From Terriglobia bacterium (GTDB taxonomy: Bacteria; Acidobacteriota; Terriglobia; UBA7540), in assembly GCA_030040515.1 (NCBI GenBank), contig JASHTO010000406.1:1-11198 (forward strand): a stretch of DNA of 11,198 nucleotides, in the 5' to 3' direction. Of this stretch, positions 1 to 6,427 are shown in pieces. Under the pieces are notes generated by a model that made no database searches, was not told the DNA's origin, and was given only the letters and a program-made list of their open reading frames with translations. Made by a program: the position numbers and the translations under genes. How positions within the stretch are numbered: the stretch's first letter is position 1; the number at the start of each line of letters is the position of its first letter.

Positions 1-53
1 TAAGTCGCCAGCAACAACCTTTTGCTGCTTTAAATTGATCGTGCTTTATCTCC

Positions 54-61
54 AAAGGAGG
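54..61 (+). promoter_or_regulatory. Strong Shine-Dalgarno site of the GG-leader peptide gene
   Basis: The sequence AAAGGAGG lies 8 nt before the ATG at 70. It is close to a perfect anti-16S match. It fixes the start of the small peptide gene and argues that this short frame is truly translated. No convincing promoter is visible in the 53 bases to its left, so the gene may be transcribed from outside the window. Confidence 0.8.
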
Positions 62-69
62 AGAAAACC

Positions 70-249
70 ATGGCAGAAGAAAAGGACAATACGATTAGTG
101 GAACTCAGAACCAGAAAGGGGTTACGCCGCAGGCGGAGGGTGAGCTTTCGGACGCGGCGGTGGAAAAAGTGCAAGGCGGCAGCGGCGTGATCCATGATCC
201 TTTCACTATTACGATGCGCCAAGACTCGTCATCTCCCAAGTTGTATTAG
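70..249 (+). CDS. Putative double-glycine leader peptide (RiPP/bacteriocin-like precursor), 59 aa
   Basis: This is a short, hydrophilic 59-residue peptide with a strong ribosome binding site. Residues 25-37 read ELSDAAVEKVQGG. This matches the known leader consensus of bacteriocin-type and modified-peptide precursors (an ELSDxELExVxGG-like helix ending in GG), which is cut after GG by C39-type peptidase/ABC exporters. Cleavage there would release a 22-residue C-terminal core starting SGVIHDPFTI and ending SSSPKLY. The core has no Cys but has several Ser and Thr, one His and a C-terminal Tyr, so any modification would not be a thioether or disulfide. No modifying enzyme, transporter or peptidase is in view; the neighbour to the right is an unrelated convergent gene. 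That it is a gene is likely. Its role as an exported or modified peptide is inferred only from the leader motif. It could also be an unrelated small soluble protein. Confidence 0.65.
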   Translation: MAEEKDNTISGTQNQKGVTPQAEGELSDAAVEKVQGGSGVIHDPFTITMRQDSSSPKLY

Positions 250-524
250 TAGCTGAGCCTGGGGAATTGCACGAAGACTTGCGTCCACGAGGGGCTCCCC
301 CCCCGCTACGCCGGAGGTTTGCCTACGGCTGTAGCTGTGAGTAGCTACGTCTCGACGCCCCGCCCGGTAAACTCGTCCGGGCCGCGCGCGGACGGCCGGG
401 CTGGAAGATGGAAGGAGAGCCCACCCCAGGGCAGCTCCTCCACCCGCTAGCCTCGGCCGTCTGGCCGCGGCCCGAAACGCGATTCCCCATACGGAGTGAT
501 TGCCAGCCGAAAGTTTCCTCGGGA
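250..524. other. Intergenic region between two convergent genes
   Basis: This is GC-rich DNA between the GG-leader peptide gene (plus) and the SYLF gene (minus). Two small hairpins can be drawn: GTAGCT/AGCTAC at 331-348 with a 6-nt loop, and CGTCCG/CGGACG at 374-394 with a 9-nt loop. Neither is followed by a T-tract on either strand, so neither is a textbook intrinsic terminator. No coding frame here has both a ribosome binding site and a recognisable product. Confidence 0.4.
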
Positions 525-1214
525 TTAAACGCGCTGGAACGATTGGCCGCCGCGGTTGGAATATTTAGTCAGTGTGGCATCCAAATCCCGGGCCTGGGCG
601 GGAACGCCCACTTCTCCCTGGATCAGGATTTCCCGGGCGGTGAGCCTTCTACCGTAAAGCAACTCGTTCGCGTTCTTATCCTGCTTCACCACGGCTCCCT
701 CGAGTGACAGCCCGGCAAACACCCCCCGCGTGCGCGAGTAGCTCAGAATCTCGGCATGCAGTTGCGCGTCCGTCGCACCTTCCGCCGTGCGGCCCACGGG
801 TCCTGCCGCTACGGAGGCTTCCCCTCCCAATTTCACGCTGTCCTGGACAAGCTTGCGTGCCCCCTCCGGGTTCATGACGATAAAAACCACGTCCGTGGCC
901 TTGGCTCCAATCTGAAATCCGAAGCTGCCTCCGCCGATGGTGAACAGTGAGGGCGCGCCCCAGGGTCCATTACCATGCGTGCGGCACACCAGGACCCCGC
1001 GGCCGAAGGATCCTCCGAACATGAATGCGCCTTTCAATTCCGAGGGAACCACACCCACGCAGACGGCGCGGTCCAACAAATCGTGGGGTATCCCTTTGTC
1101 AGGGGTCTGCATGATTTCATTAATTACGTCGGTGGCCTTTTCAAGCTGGGGTTCCTCTGCCAATGCGGGTGCGCAGAGCGCGAGAACCACAACAACCAGT
1201 GCAATTTTTTTCAT
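525..1214 (-). CDS. Secreted SYLF-domain (Ysc84/DUF500-like) lipid-binding protein, 229 aa
   Basis: The N-terminus MKKIALVVVVLALCAPALA followed by EE is a classical Sec signal peptide, with predicted signal peptidase I cleavage after residue 19. The mature part fits the SYLF (Ysc84, formerly DUF500) fold: the block AVCVGVVPSELKGAF (residues 50-64), the glycine-rich GGSFGRGVLVCR (67-78), GGGSFGFQIGAKATDVVFIVM (94-114), and AGPVGRTAEGAT then YSRTRGVFAGLSLEG (about 137-173). Eukaryotic SYLF domains bind phosphoinositides and actin. The bacterial secreted versions have no settled role, and membrane or lipid binding in the periplasm or outside the cell is inferred. The ATG at 1214 is preferred because AAGGAG lies 8 nt upstream and it starts the signal peptide directly; an in-frame start 60 nt earlier would bury the signal peptide. 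It is transcribed alone, divergently from the trehalose operon. Family assignment is secure; function is not. Confidence 0.88.
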   Translation of the reverse strand: MKKIALVVVVLALCAPALAEEPQLEKATDVINEIMQTPDKGIPHDLLDRAVCVGVVPSELKGAFMFGGSFGRGVLVCRTHGNGPWGAPSLFTIGGGSFGFQIGAKATDVVFIVMNPEGARKLVQDSVKLGGEASVAAGPVGRTAEGATDAQLHAEILSYSRTRGVFAGLSLEGAVVKQDKNANELLYGRRLTAREILIQGEVGVPAQARDLDATLTKYSNRGGQSFQRV

Positions 1215-1222
1215 TTCCACCT

Positions 1223-1228
1223 CTCCTT
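1223..1228 (-). promoter_or_regulatory. Ribosome binding site that fixes the SYLF start
   Basis: Read on the minus strand this is AAGGAG, with 8 nt to the ATG at 1214. It selects that ATG over the longer in-frame start at 1274. Confidence 0.7.
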
Positions 1229-1957
1229 CTTCATTCCAGCCTTGCTCAACATGCCTCTCCCCCCACGGTCCCAACCCCGCACCCCACGTTACTCGCAGGT
1301 TGGATTCCGTTCCCGCAGGTTTCTGCTAAGCGCATTGCCTCGTACCACTTAGCTGTTACAAGCGAGTGCTGAAATCCCTCACCCGAAGTGTAAGAACTTC
1401 CAGGACCGAGCACTTTTGGACTTGTCCACAGCACGGCGCGCCAGGGTTTCTGAAGCGGGTTCCGGTCAATCGAAGAATCTTCGCAGCGCGAGAAGAAAAT
1501 AAACGTTTGTGTCGCGGAGAGGGCGAGTCCGCGAATTTGCGCGCCCGCCTAACGGCGATTTATTGCAACTTTCACCACCTTCCGAGGAATCAAACCAAGG
1601 GGAGTTTCACAAACCTGAAGTTCCTCTCCACGGGGGAAGCCCGGCGGAACAAATTTTGCGCTTCGGCTCATAGGAGCAATCAGGAAAAAATTTCCCTGCC
1701 TGGACGATTTTTCCAAGGCGACGAATCCCTCGACTGTGTAACTAATTGAATCCGCTAGCAGACTGTCAGGGCGGCGATTTTTGACGATAAATTGCAAAGA
1801 GGAGAGCGGTGGGGTGTTGAACTTCTGAGAGGCATGCGCAAAAGCACCCACTCATGGGCCTGAGGCGAAAAAAGTCAGTCCATCTTCGACCCGGGCCGAA
1901 ACTGAAGCAAGCATCATTTCGAGAAATCTAACCGGAACGGAATTAACGGGCCAAACC
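1229..1957. other. Long divergent intergenic region, no supported gene
   Basis: About 730 bases separate the SYLF gene (minus) from the trehalose operon (plus). The stretch from about 1440 to 1930 looks less GC-rich than the flanking genes. Open frames exist on both strands, for example 1366-1749 plus and 1549-1851 minus. They lack a ribosome binding site, have no recognisable motif and overlap each other. The promoters of both flanking genes should lie here, but I found no pair of -35/-10 boxes good enough to call. A 13-base palindrome sits at 1471-1483 and a smaller inverted repeat (ATTTC-GA-GAAAT) at 1916-1927, just before the operon. Confidence 0.5.
1471..1483. repeat. Perfect 13-base palindrome, possible operator
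   Basis: CGAAGA, a single central A, then TCTTCG: each half is the exact reverse complement of the other. It lies in the divergent region, about 475 bases before the trehalose operon and about 257 bases before the SYLF start. The symmetry is of the kind bound by dimeric repressors, but no promoter is anchored to it, so the regulatory role is a guess. Confidence 0.25.
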
Positions 1958-4216
1958 ATGCGGATGAGTTTTCGTCTGATTTTCTCACTGATTCTGGGAG
2001 TGACGCTTCTCTCCCTGCTTTTCGCGGTATTTCAAGGGAGGGCGGAGAAGCGGTCGCTGCAAAAGGAGCTGGAAAGCCGCGCCGCCATCTTCGGCGACAG
2101 CCTGGAAAGCAAAGTAGCCAATCTGCTGGAGTACCGGTCGCACCGGCGCCTTCAGGAACTTGCCGGTGAATTTGGCAAGCGTGAACCCCTAATGGGCATC
2201 GCCGTATTCGATAAGGGGGGTGAACGGCTGGCGGCAACTCCCGGTCTGGAGGATTATGTCAGCACGGAACTCCCCGTCATCCTTCAATCGATTTCAAGTG
2301 ACTCGCGCAAAGCCGAATTCAAAACTCTGAATGAAAAGTTCCTTCACTTTTACGTCACCCCGGTTCACGATGAGGCGCAGGAAGCCGGTGCGCTGGTCAT
2401 CATCCACGATGCGAGCTACATCAAGGCGCAGACTCTGCAGCTTTGGTGGCGTACATTTCTGAGCACGCTGGCGCAAGCGGTTTTCATCGCCCTCGTCACC
2501 CTGCTGATCATTCAATTGAGCATTCTCGGGCCCATCGCCCGGACGACCAAATGGATGAAGGAGCTGCGCGCGGGCCGGGGCGCCGCGGGACGGCACGGCC
2601 TGGACGAAAAGGATTTGTTCCAGCCTCTGGCACAGGAAGTGACGCACCTGGCCCGCAGCCTGACCTATGCGCGCGCGGCGGCGCAGGAAGAAGCGCGTCT
2701 GCGTGAAACCGCCGAGGCGCGCTGGACCCCGGAACGGCTGCGCGTCCACGTGCGCAGCAAGCTCGGCGATCGGCCGTTCTTCGTGGTCTCCAATCGTGAG
2801 CCTTATATTCACTCGTTCAAGGGCAAGAATGTGGAAGTCACCGTTCCGGCGAGCGGACTGGTGACGGCGGTCGAGCCCATCCTGCGAACCTGCCAGGGCA
2901 TCTGGCTGGCGCACGGCTCGGGCGACGCGGACCGCCTGGCCGTGGACGAGAACGACTGCCTTCAGGTTCCTCCTGACGATCCGCAATACACCCTGAAGCG
3001 CCTCTGGCTGACCAAGGAGGAAGAGGAGGGCTACTATTTCGGATTCGCCAATGAGGGCCTCTGGCCGCTCTGCCATATCGCGCACACCCGTCCGATTTTT
3101 CGCTCCAAGGATTGGGAGTGTTACCAGTCGGTGAATCAGAAATTCGCCGACGCCCTGCTGAAAGAGATGCAGGGGATGGAGGAGCCGGGCGTCCTGGTTC
3201 AGGACTATCACTTCGCGCTCCTGCCGCAACTGGTGAAAGAGCGCCTGCCGGGCGCGCGCGTCGCCATCTTCTGGCACATTCCCTGGCCGAATCCGGAGGC
3301 CTTTGCCATTTGCCCGTGGCAGGCCGAAATTCTAAAAGGGCTGCTGGGCGCGGACCTGGTGGGCTTCCACGTACAGTCCCATTGCAATAATTTTCTCGAG
3401 ACCGTGGATCGCGTCATCGAGTCCCGCGTGAACTGGGAACGATTTAGCGTGGAACGCAGCGGGCACATTACCCAGGTGCGGCCGTTCCCGATCAGCGTCG
3501 CTTATCCCGAGGCGGGAACTCCGGAGCGGTCGGGCGCCTCACCCTATCTCGATCGCGCCACTTTGATGAAGGAGCACGGCGTGGAAACCACCTTCATGGG
3601 CGTGGGCGTGGATCGAGTGGACTACACCAAGGGAATCCTGGAAAGGTTCCAGGGGCTGGAGCGCTTTTTCGAGAAGTATCCCGTGTTTCTGGGGCAATTC
3701 ACCTTCGTGCAAATCGGCGAGCCCAGCCGCACGCACATCAAACGCTATCACGATCTGCTGGGCGAGGTGGAGTCGGAAGCCGAGCGCATCAACTGGCGTT
3801 TCCAGACAAGCAAGTGGAAGCCCATCGTCTACCTGAACCGGCACCACAGCCATCAGGAGTTGCGCCGCTATTACCAGGCCGCGGACCTCTGCCTGGTCAC
3901 CTCGCTGCACGACGGAATGAATCTGGTGGCCAAAGAATACGTGGCGGCGCACGAAGACAATCAGGGAGTGCTGATTCTGAGCCGTTTCACCGGCGCCTGC
4001 CGCGAGCTGCGCGACGCGCTGATCGTCAATCCCTACGACGTGGAGCAGTTGGCCGACGCCATCCACACCGCTCTGGTGATGGACCACGCCGAGCGCGACG
4101 ACCGGATGCGCCGCATGCGGCAGGTGGTGAAGGATTTCAACATTTATCGCTGGGCCGCGGAGCTGGTGACGCAGCTCTGCGAAATCCGGCTCGACACGCA
4201 CGTGGAGGTATCTTGA
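1958..4216 (+). CDS. otsA: Membrane-anchored trehalose-6-phosphate synthase (GT20) with sensor-like/HAMP N-terminus, 752 aa
   Basis: Predicted to make trehalose-6-phosphate from UDP-glucose and glucose-6-phosphate. Residues 7-26 form a first membrane helix. Residues 27-160 look like a small extracytoplasmic sensor region. Residues about 165-190 are a second helix, followed by a HAMP-like linker (GPI at 191, to about 245). The GT20 domain fills about 270-745. The OtsA active-site positions are kept: NREP at 279-282, YY 359-360, W369, QDYH with D416, H440 in WHIPWPNPEAF, R553 and K558 in DRVDYTKG, and D652 with E660 in HDGMNLVAKE. Ordinary OtsA is about 450-500 residues, so the first 260 are an added module. 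It is first in an operon with the DUF5752-like gene and treT. The ATG at 1958 has only a weak ribosome binding site; the ATG at 1964 is an alternative. No OtsB domain or gene is present. The enzyme call is strong; the sensing role is inferred. Confidence 0.9.
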   Translation: MRMSFRLIFSLILGVTLLSLLFAVFQGRAEKRSLQKELESRAAIFGDSLESKVANLLEYRSHRRLQELAGEFGKREPLMGIAVFDKGGERLAATPGLEDYVSTELPVILQSISSDSRKAEFKTLNEKFLHFYVTPVHDEAQEAGALVIIHDASYIKAQTLQLWWRTFLSTLAQAVFIALVTLLIIQLSILGPIARTTKWMKELRAGRGAAGRHGLDEKDLFQPLAQEVTHLARSLTYARAAAQEEARLRETAEARWTPERLRVHVRSKLGDRPFFVVSNREPYIHSFKGKNVEVTVPASGLVTAVEPILRTCQGIWLAHGSGDADRLAVDENDCLQVPPDDPQYTLKRLWLTKEEEEGYYFGFANEGLWPLCHIAHTRPIFRSKDWECYQSVNQKFADALLKEMQGMEEPGVLVQDYHFALLPQLVKERLPGARVAIFWHIPWPNPEAFAICPWQAEILKGLLGADLVGFHVQSHCNNFLETVDRVIESRVNWERFSVERSGHITQVRPFPISVAYPEAGTPERSGASPYLDRATLMKEHGVETTFMGVGVDRVDYTKGILERFQGLERFFEKYPVFLGQFTFVQIGEPSRTHIKRYHDLLGEVESEAERINWRFQTSKWKPIVYLNRHHSHQELRRYYQAADLCLVTSLHDGMNLVAKEYVAAHEDNQGVLILSRFTGACRELRDALIVNPYDVEQLADAIHTALVMDHAERDDRMRRMRQVVKDFNIYRWAAELVTQLCEIRLDTHVEVS

Positions 4217-4235
4217 CCACGCCCGGACGGCGATC

Positions 4236-4242
4236 GAGGTGA
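4236..4242 (+). promoter_or_regulatory. Ribosome binding site supporting the GTG start at 4249
   Basis: GAGGTGA lies 6 nt before GTG at 4249. It supports a GTG start for the second operon gene, which otherwise has no ATG near its N-terminus. The site sits in the 32-base gap after the stop of the trehalose-6-phosphate synthase gene. Confidence 0.65.
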
Positions 4243-4248
4243 CCAAGA

Positions 4249-4905
4249 GTGCAGAAAGCTGAGCATCCCTTCCAATTCCAAACTGCGTCCTATCTGGTGC
4301 GCATTCTGGACGTGCGCGCCACCACTCTGGAGGAATTGGCCGATGGCTTGGAGAAGTGCAGCGACTCTTCCATTTTCTTTCACACCTTTCAAAGCCTCAG
4401 CCGCCATCACTTCCTCACCGAGGGCTTTTCGAACGACTTCGCGCAATGGATTCTCACCGCCTGCAACCGCGCCGGGCTCGCCGAGCAGCTTGCCAACCTC
4501 GACATTCGGGACTACACCTCGCTCGCGGAGCTGCGCACGGATCTTCGCCGGATTGTCAGGGATTACTGTGAAGCGAACAAATCCTTCGCCGCGCAGCAGG
4601 CCCTTGAGGATTTTCCCTTTTGCGAGGCGGTGGAGGTTACCACTCCGCTGGGAATCCAGGCGTGGGACCTCAGGCAGTTCGGCGAGGGCCTGGCCAAACT
4701 CAGCCACGCCTCGCTCTATTACCACTTCATCGCCTCGCGCCTGCGCCTGCACCTGCGCACCAACGACTTTTCCCAGTGGCTGGAGCAGTCCCTAGGGCTC
4801 GCAGCCCTGGCCACGCGCATCAACCACGTCGATATTTATACCAACACCCTGGACAGCTTGCAGGCTCTGCTCACGCATCTAATTCAACCGGAACTAAACT
4901 CGTGA
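4249..4905 (+). CDS. DUF5752-like protein with two tandem copies of one domain, 218 aa
   Basis: A soluble protein without signal peptide or membrane helix. It resembles the DUF5752 family, which I associate with trehalose-synthesis loci; its function is not established. The protein is an internal duplication. Residues about 15-107 and 124-213 align: SSIFFHTFQS (40-49) with ASLYYHFIAS (154-163), NDFAQW (62-67) with NDFSQW (172-177), then LAEQLANLDIRDYTSLAELR with LATRINHVDIYTNTLDSLQA. Each copy carries an aromatic-aromatic-His motif (FFH 43-45, YYH 157-159) that could be a binding or catalytic site. It is placed between two trehalose synthases: 32 nt after the first, and overlapping the second by 4 nt through GTGA. 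This suggests it partners or regulates one of them. It is not a trehalose-phosphate phosphatase: no HAD DxDx motif is present. The start is GTG, supported by GAGGTGA upstream. Confidence 0.8.
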   Translation: MQKAEHPFQFQTASYLVRILDVRATTLEELADGLEKCSDSSIFFHTFQSLSRHHFLTEGFSNDFAQWILTACNRAGLAEQLANLDIRDYTSLAELRTDLRRIVRDYCEANKSFAAQQALEDFPFCEAVEVTTPLGIQAWDLRQFGEGLAKLSHASLYYHFIASRLRLHLRTNDFSQWLEQSLGLAALATRINHVDIYTNTLDSLQALLTHLIQPELNS

Positions 4906-6140
4906 CGACTGAGGCCACCGCCCAACCGCTTGCCCGCCTGGATGACTACTCCCCGATCATTGGTGCTGCGGAAGTGGCCGAGTTGCGCGCCCTTGCCTCG
5001 ACGCTGCGCGGACGCACGGTGCAGATGGTGAACTCCACCGCGCTGGGTGGAGGCGTGGCGGAAATCCTCAATCGCCTGGTTCCCATCCTTCAGGAATTGG
5101 GACTGGCCATCCGCTGGGACATCATCACCGGCGGAAACGACTTCTTCGCCATCACCAAGGCTTTCCACAATGCTTTGCACGGCGGCCCGTATCCTCTGCC
5201 AGCGGAAAGTTTCGACGCGTTTCTGGCCACCACCGAACAGAATCTTTCCCGCCTGCGCCTGGACTGCGAGTTTACGCTGATTCATGACCCGCAGCCCGTT
5301 GCGCTGATCAAAGGACGAAACAACCATTCCGGCCACTGGATTTGGCGTTGCCATATCGATCTTTCCCAGCCGAACCCCACCGTGTGGAAATTTCTGGAAC
5401 CCTGGGTGTGCAAATACGACGGCGCCATTTTTTCATCGCCGGAGTTCACCAAGCGGCTGCCCATTCCCCAGTACCTTTTTTTCCCCTCCATCGACCCGCT
5501 CTCGGAAAAAAACCGCGAGCTCGAACCCGAGGTCGTGCGCCAAGTCCTGAACCGTTACGGAATCGACGCGCGCCGCCCGGTCCTCACGCAAATTTCCCGC
5601 TTCGACCGGTTGAAAGATCCCGTGGGAGTGATCCACGCGTATCGAATCGTCAAACGCTACTTCGATTGCCAACTGGTGCTAGCGGGAGGGAAAGCGGACG
5701 ATGATCCCGAGGGCGAAACGGTTTTGGCGGAGGTCATGGAAGCCGCCAAAAACGACCCCGACATTCACATCCTCGACCTGCCGCCCTGGAGTCCGACGGA
5801 GATCAACGCCTTGCAGCAGGGCTCCACGCTGGTCATCCAAAAAAGTCTGCGCGAAGGATTTGGACTGACCGTGGCGGAGGCTCTGTGGAAGAAGAAACCC
5901 GTGGTGGCGTCGGCCGTGGGAGGAATTCCTTTGCAGGTCATCCACAAGCATACCGGTCTGCTGGCTCACTCCGTGGAAGGGACGGCTTATCAGGTGCGCT
6001 TCCTGCTCTCCAACCCGGCGTTGGCCGCAAAACTCGGGCAGCAGGGCCATGAACATGTCCGCGAGCACTTCCTGATTACCAGCAATGCCAAACGCTATTT
6101 GACCCTTCTCCTGCACCTTCTTAAGAGGAACTCTGGATAA
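4902..6140 (+). CDS. treT: Trehalose synthase TreT-type, GT4 family, 412 aa
   Basis: TreT enzymes join NDP-glucose and glucose to give trehalose directly, a reversible, phosphate-independent route known from Thermococcus, Pyrococcus and bacteria. Seen here: the acceptor-side loop ALGGGVAEIL (47-56), ITGGNDFF (75-82), IHDPQP (127-132), WRCHIDLSQPN (148-158), the domain-linker FPSIDPLSEKN (194-204), the donor-binding SRFDRLKDP with R233 and K238, and the GT4 E-x7-E signature REGFGLTVAE (E318, E326) followed by ALWKKKPVVAS. At 412 residues it matches the usual family length and is cytoplasmic. The GTG at 4902 is chosen because it overlaps the upstream stop as GTGA (translational coupling) and starts just before the conserved region. 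A frame extension back to 4620 would lie wholly inside the previous gene and encodes low-complexity residues. The donor nucleotide cannot be read from sequence. Distant GT4 relatives such as sucrose synthases lack this combination of motifs. Confidence 0.88.
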   Translation: MTTEATAQPLARLDDYSPIIGAAEVAELRALASTLRGRTVQMVNSTALGGGVAEILNRLVPILQELGLAIRWDIITGGNDFFAITKAFHNALHGGPYPLPAESFDAFLATTEQNLSRLRLDCEFTLIHDPQPVALIKGRNNHSGHWIWRCHIDLSQPNPTVWKFLEPWVCKYDGAIFSSPEFTKRLPIPQYLFFPSIDPLSEKNRELEPEVVRQVLNRYGIDARRPVLTQISRFDRLKDPVGVIHAYRIVKRYFDCQLVLAGGKADDDPEGETVLAEVMEAAKNDPDIHILDLPPWSPTEINALQQGSTLVIQKSLREGFGLTVAEALWKKKPVVASAVGGIPLQVIHKHTGLLAHSVEGTAYQVRFLLSNPALAAKLGQQGHEHVREHFLITSNAKRYLTLLLHLLKRNSG

Positions 6141-6208
6141 TCCCCTTGTGCCCAAAGCCGGGTAGTATCTATACGGAACGACATAAGTGTTTGCATATTT
6201 GGCTGTAG

Positions 6209-6227
6209 CGGCGGTCTATGACCGCCG
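6209..6227. repeat. Short perfect hairpin repeat downstream of treT
   Basis: CGGCGGTC, loop TAT, GACCGCCG: an 8-bp perfect stem with a 3-nt loop, starting 69 bases after the treT stop. There is no T-tract after it, so it is not a standard intrinsic terminator. It could still stabilise the 3' end of the operon mRNA. The surrounding words (GGCTGTAGCGGCGGTCTATG) look like a dispersed intergenic repeat of acidobacterial genomes, which I recall but cannot verify here. Confidence 0.6.
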
Positions 6228-6254
6228 GTCGGCGCTCTGCAAGCGTCGAATTGT

Positions 6255-6427
6255 AGGGGCGAGGCGGCGAAGGTGTGAAGAAATAAACAATCTCACGCAA
6301 AGGCGCCAAGACGCAAAGTCACGCAAGGCACACACACATCCTTTGTTTGGCGATGCTTTGCGCCTTGGCGTCTTTGCGTGAGATGCTTTTTTTGTAGATT
6401 TTTTCACACCTTTGCCGCCTCGCCCCT
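6255..6427. repeat. Imperfect long inverted repeat, MITE- or REP-like element (173 bp)
   Basis: The left arm runs from 6255 (AGGGGCGAGGCGGC) to 6318 (ACGCAAAG). The right arm runs from 6356 (CTTTGCG) to 6427 (GCCGCCTCGCCCCT). The arms pair over about 60 bases with a few mismatches and one small gap near 6281-6290/6385-6400. The unpaired centre is 6319-6355. Matching blocks include AGGTGTGAA with TTCACACCT and TCTCACGCAAA with TTTGCGTGAGA. The CGCAAAG-GCGCCAAG-ACGCAAAG words belong to a type of dispersed noncoding repeat I recall from many environmental bacteria. It encodes nothing convincing and has no obvious target duplication at its tips. It could form a long RNA hairpin at the end of the trehalose transcript. 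Confidence 0.8.

Noticed and set aside
9..27. Hairpin CAGCAA/TTGCTG near the left edge, and a TTGCTG...TTTATC promoter-like pair (22-50)
   Set aside because: The stem is only 6 bp with no T-run after it. The promoter match is poor, and its start point would fall inside the ribosome binding site of the peptide gene.
408..707. Plus-strand open frame of 99 codons
   Set aside because: Most of it lies antisense to the SYLF gene. It has no recognisable motif and is explained by high GC.
1215..1274. Twenty-residue N-terminal extension of the SYLF protein
   Set aside because: It would place charged residues before a complete signal peptide. The internal ATG has a good ribosome binding site at 8 nt.
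1366..1749. Plus-strand open frame of 127 codons in the divergent region
   Set aside because: Arg/Lys/Phe-rich composition without domain features, no ribosome binding site, and overlap with an equally poor frame on the other strand.
1549..1851. Minus-strand open frame of 100 codons (GTG start) in the divergent region
   Set aside because: I checked it for a small domain such as PilZ. No motif is clear enough, and no ribosome binding site precedes the start.
2294..3277. Long minus-strand frame opposite the GT20 gene
   Set aside because: It is antisense to a well-supported conserved enzyme and has the His/Arg/Gln-rich composition typical of a mirror frame in GC-rich DNA.
4620..4901. 94-residue N-terminal extension of TreT
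   Set aside because: It lies entirely within the DUF5752-like gene in another frame and encodes Pro/Ala/Gly/Arg-rich low-complexity sequence. The GTG at 4902 gives the normal family length.
6146..6175. Promoter-like TTGTGC...TATACG just after treT
   Set aside because: Both boxes match the consensus poorly and no gene starts nearby. The pair at 6458-6485 is better placed and stronger.
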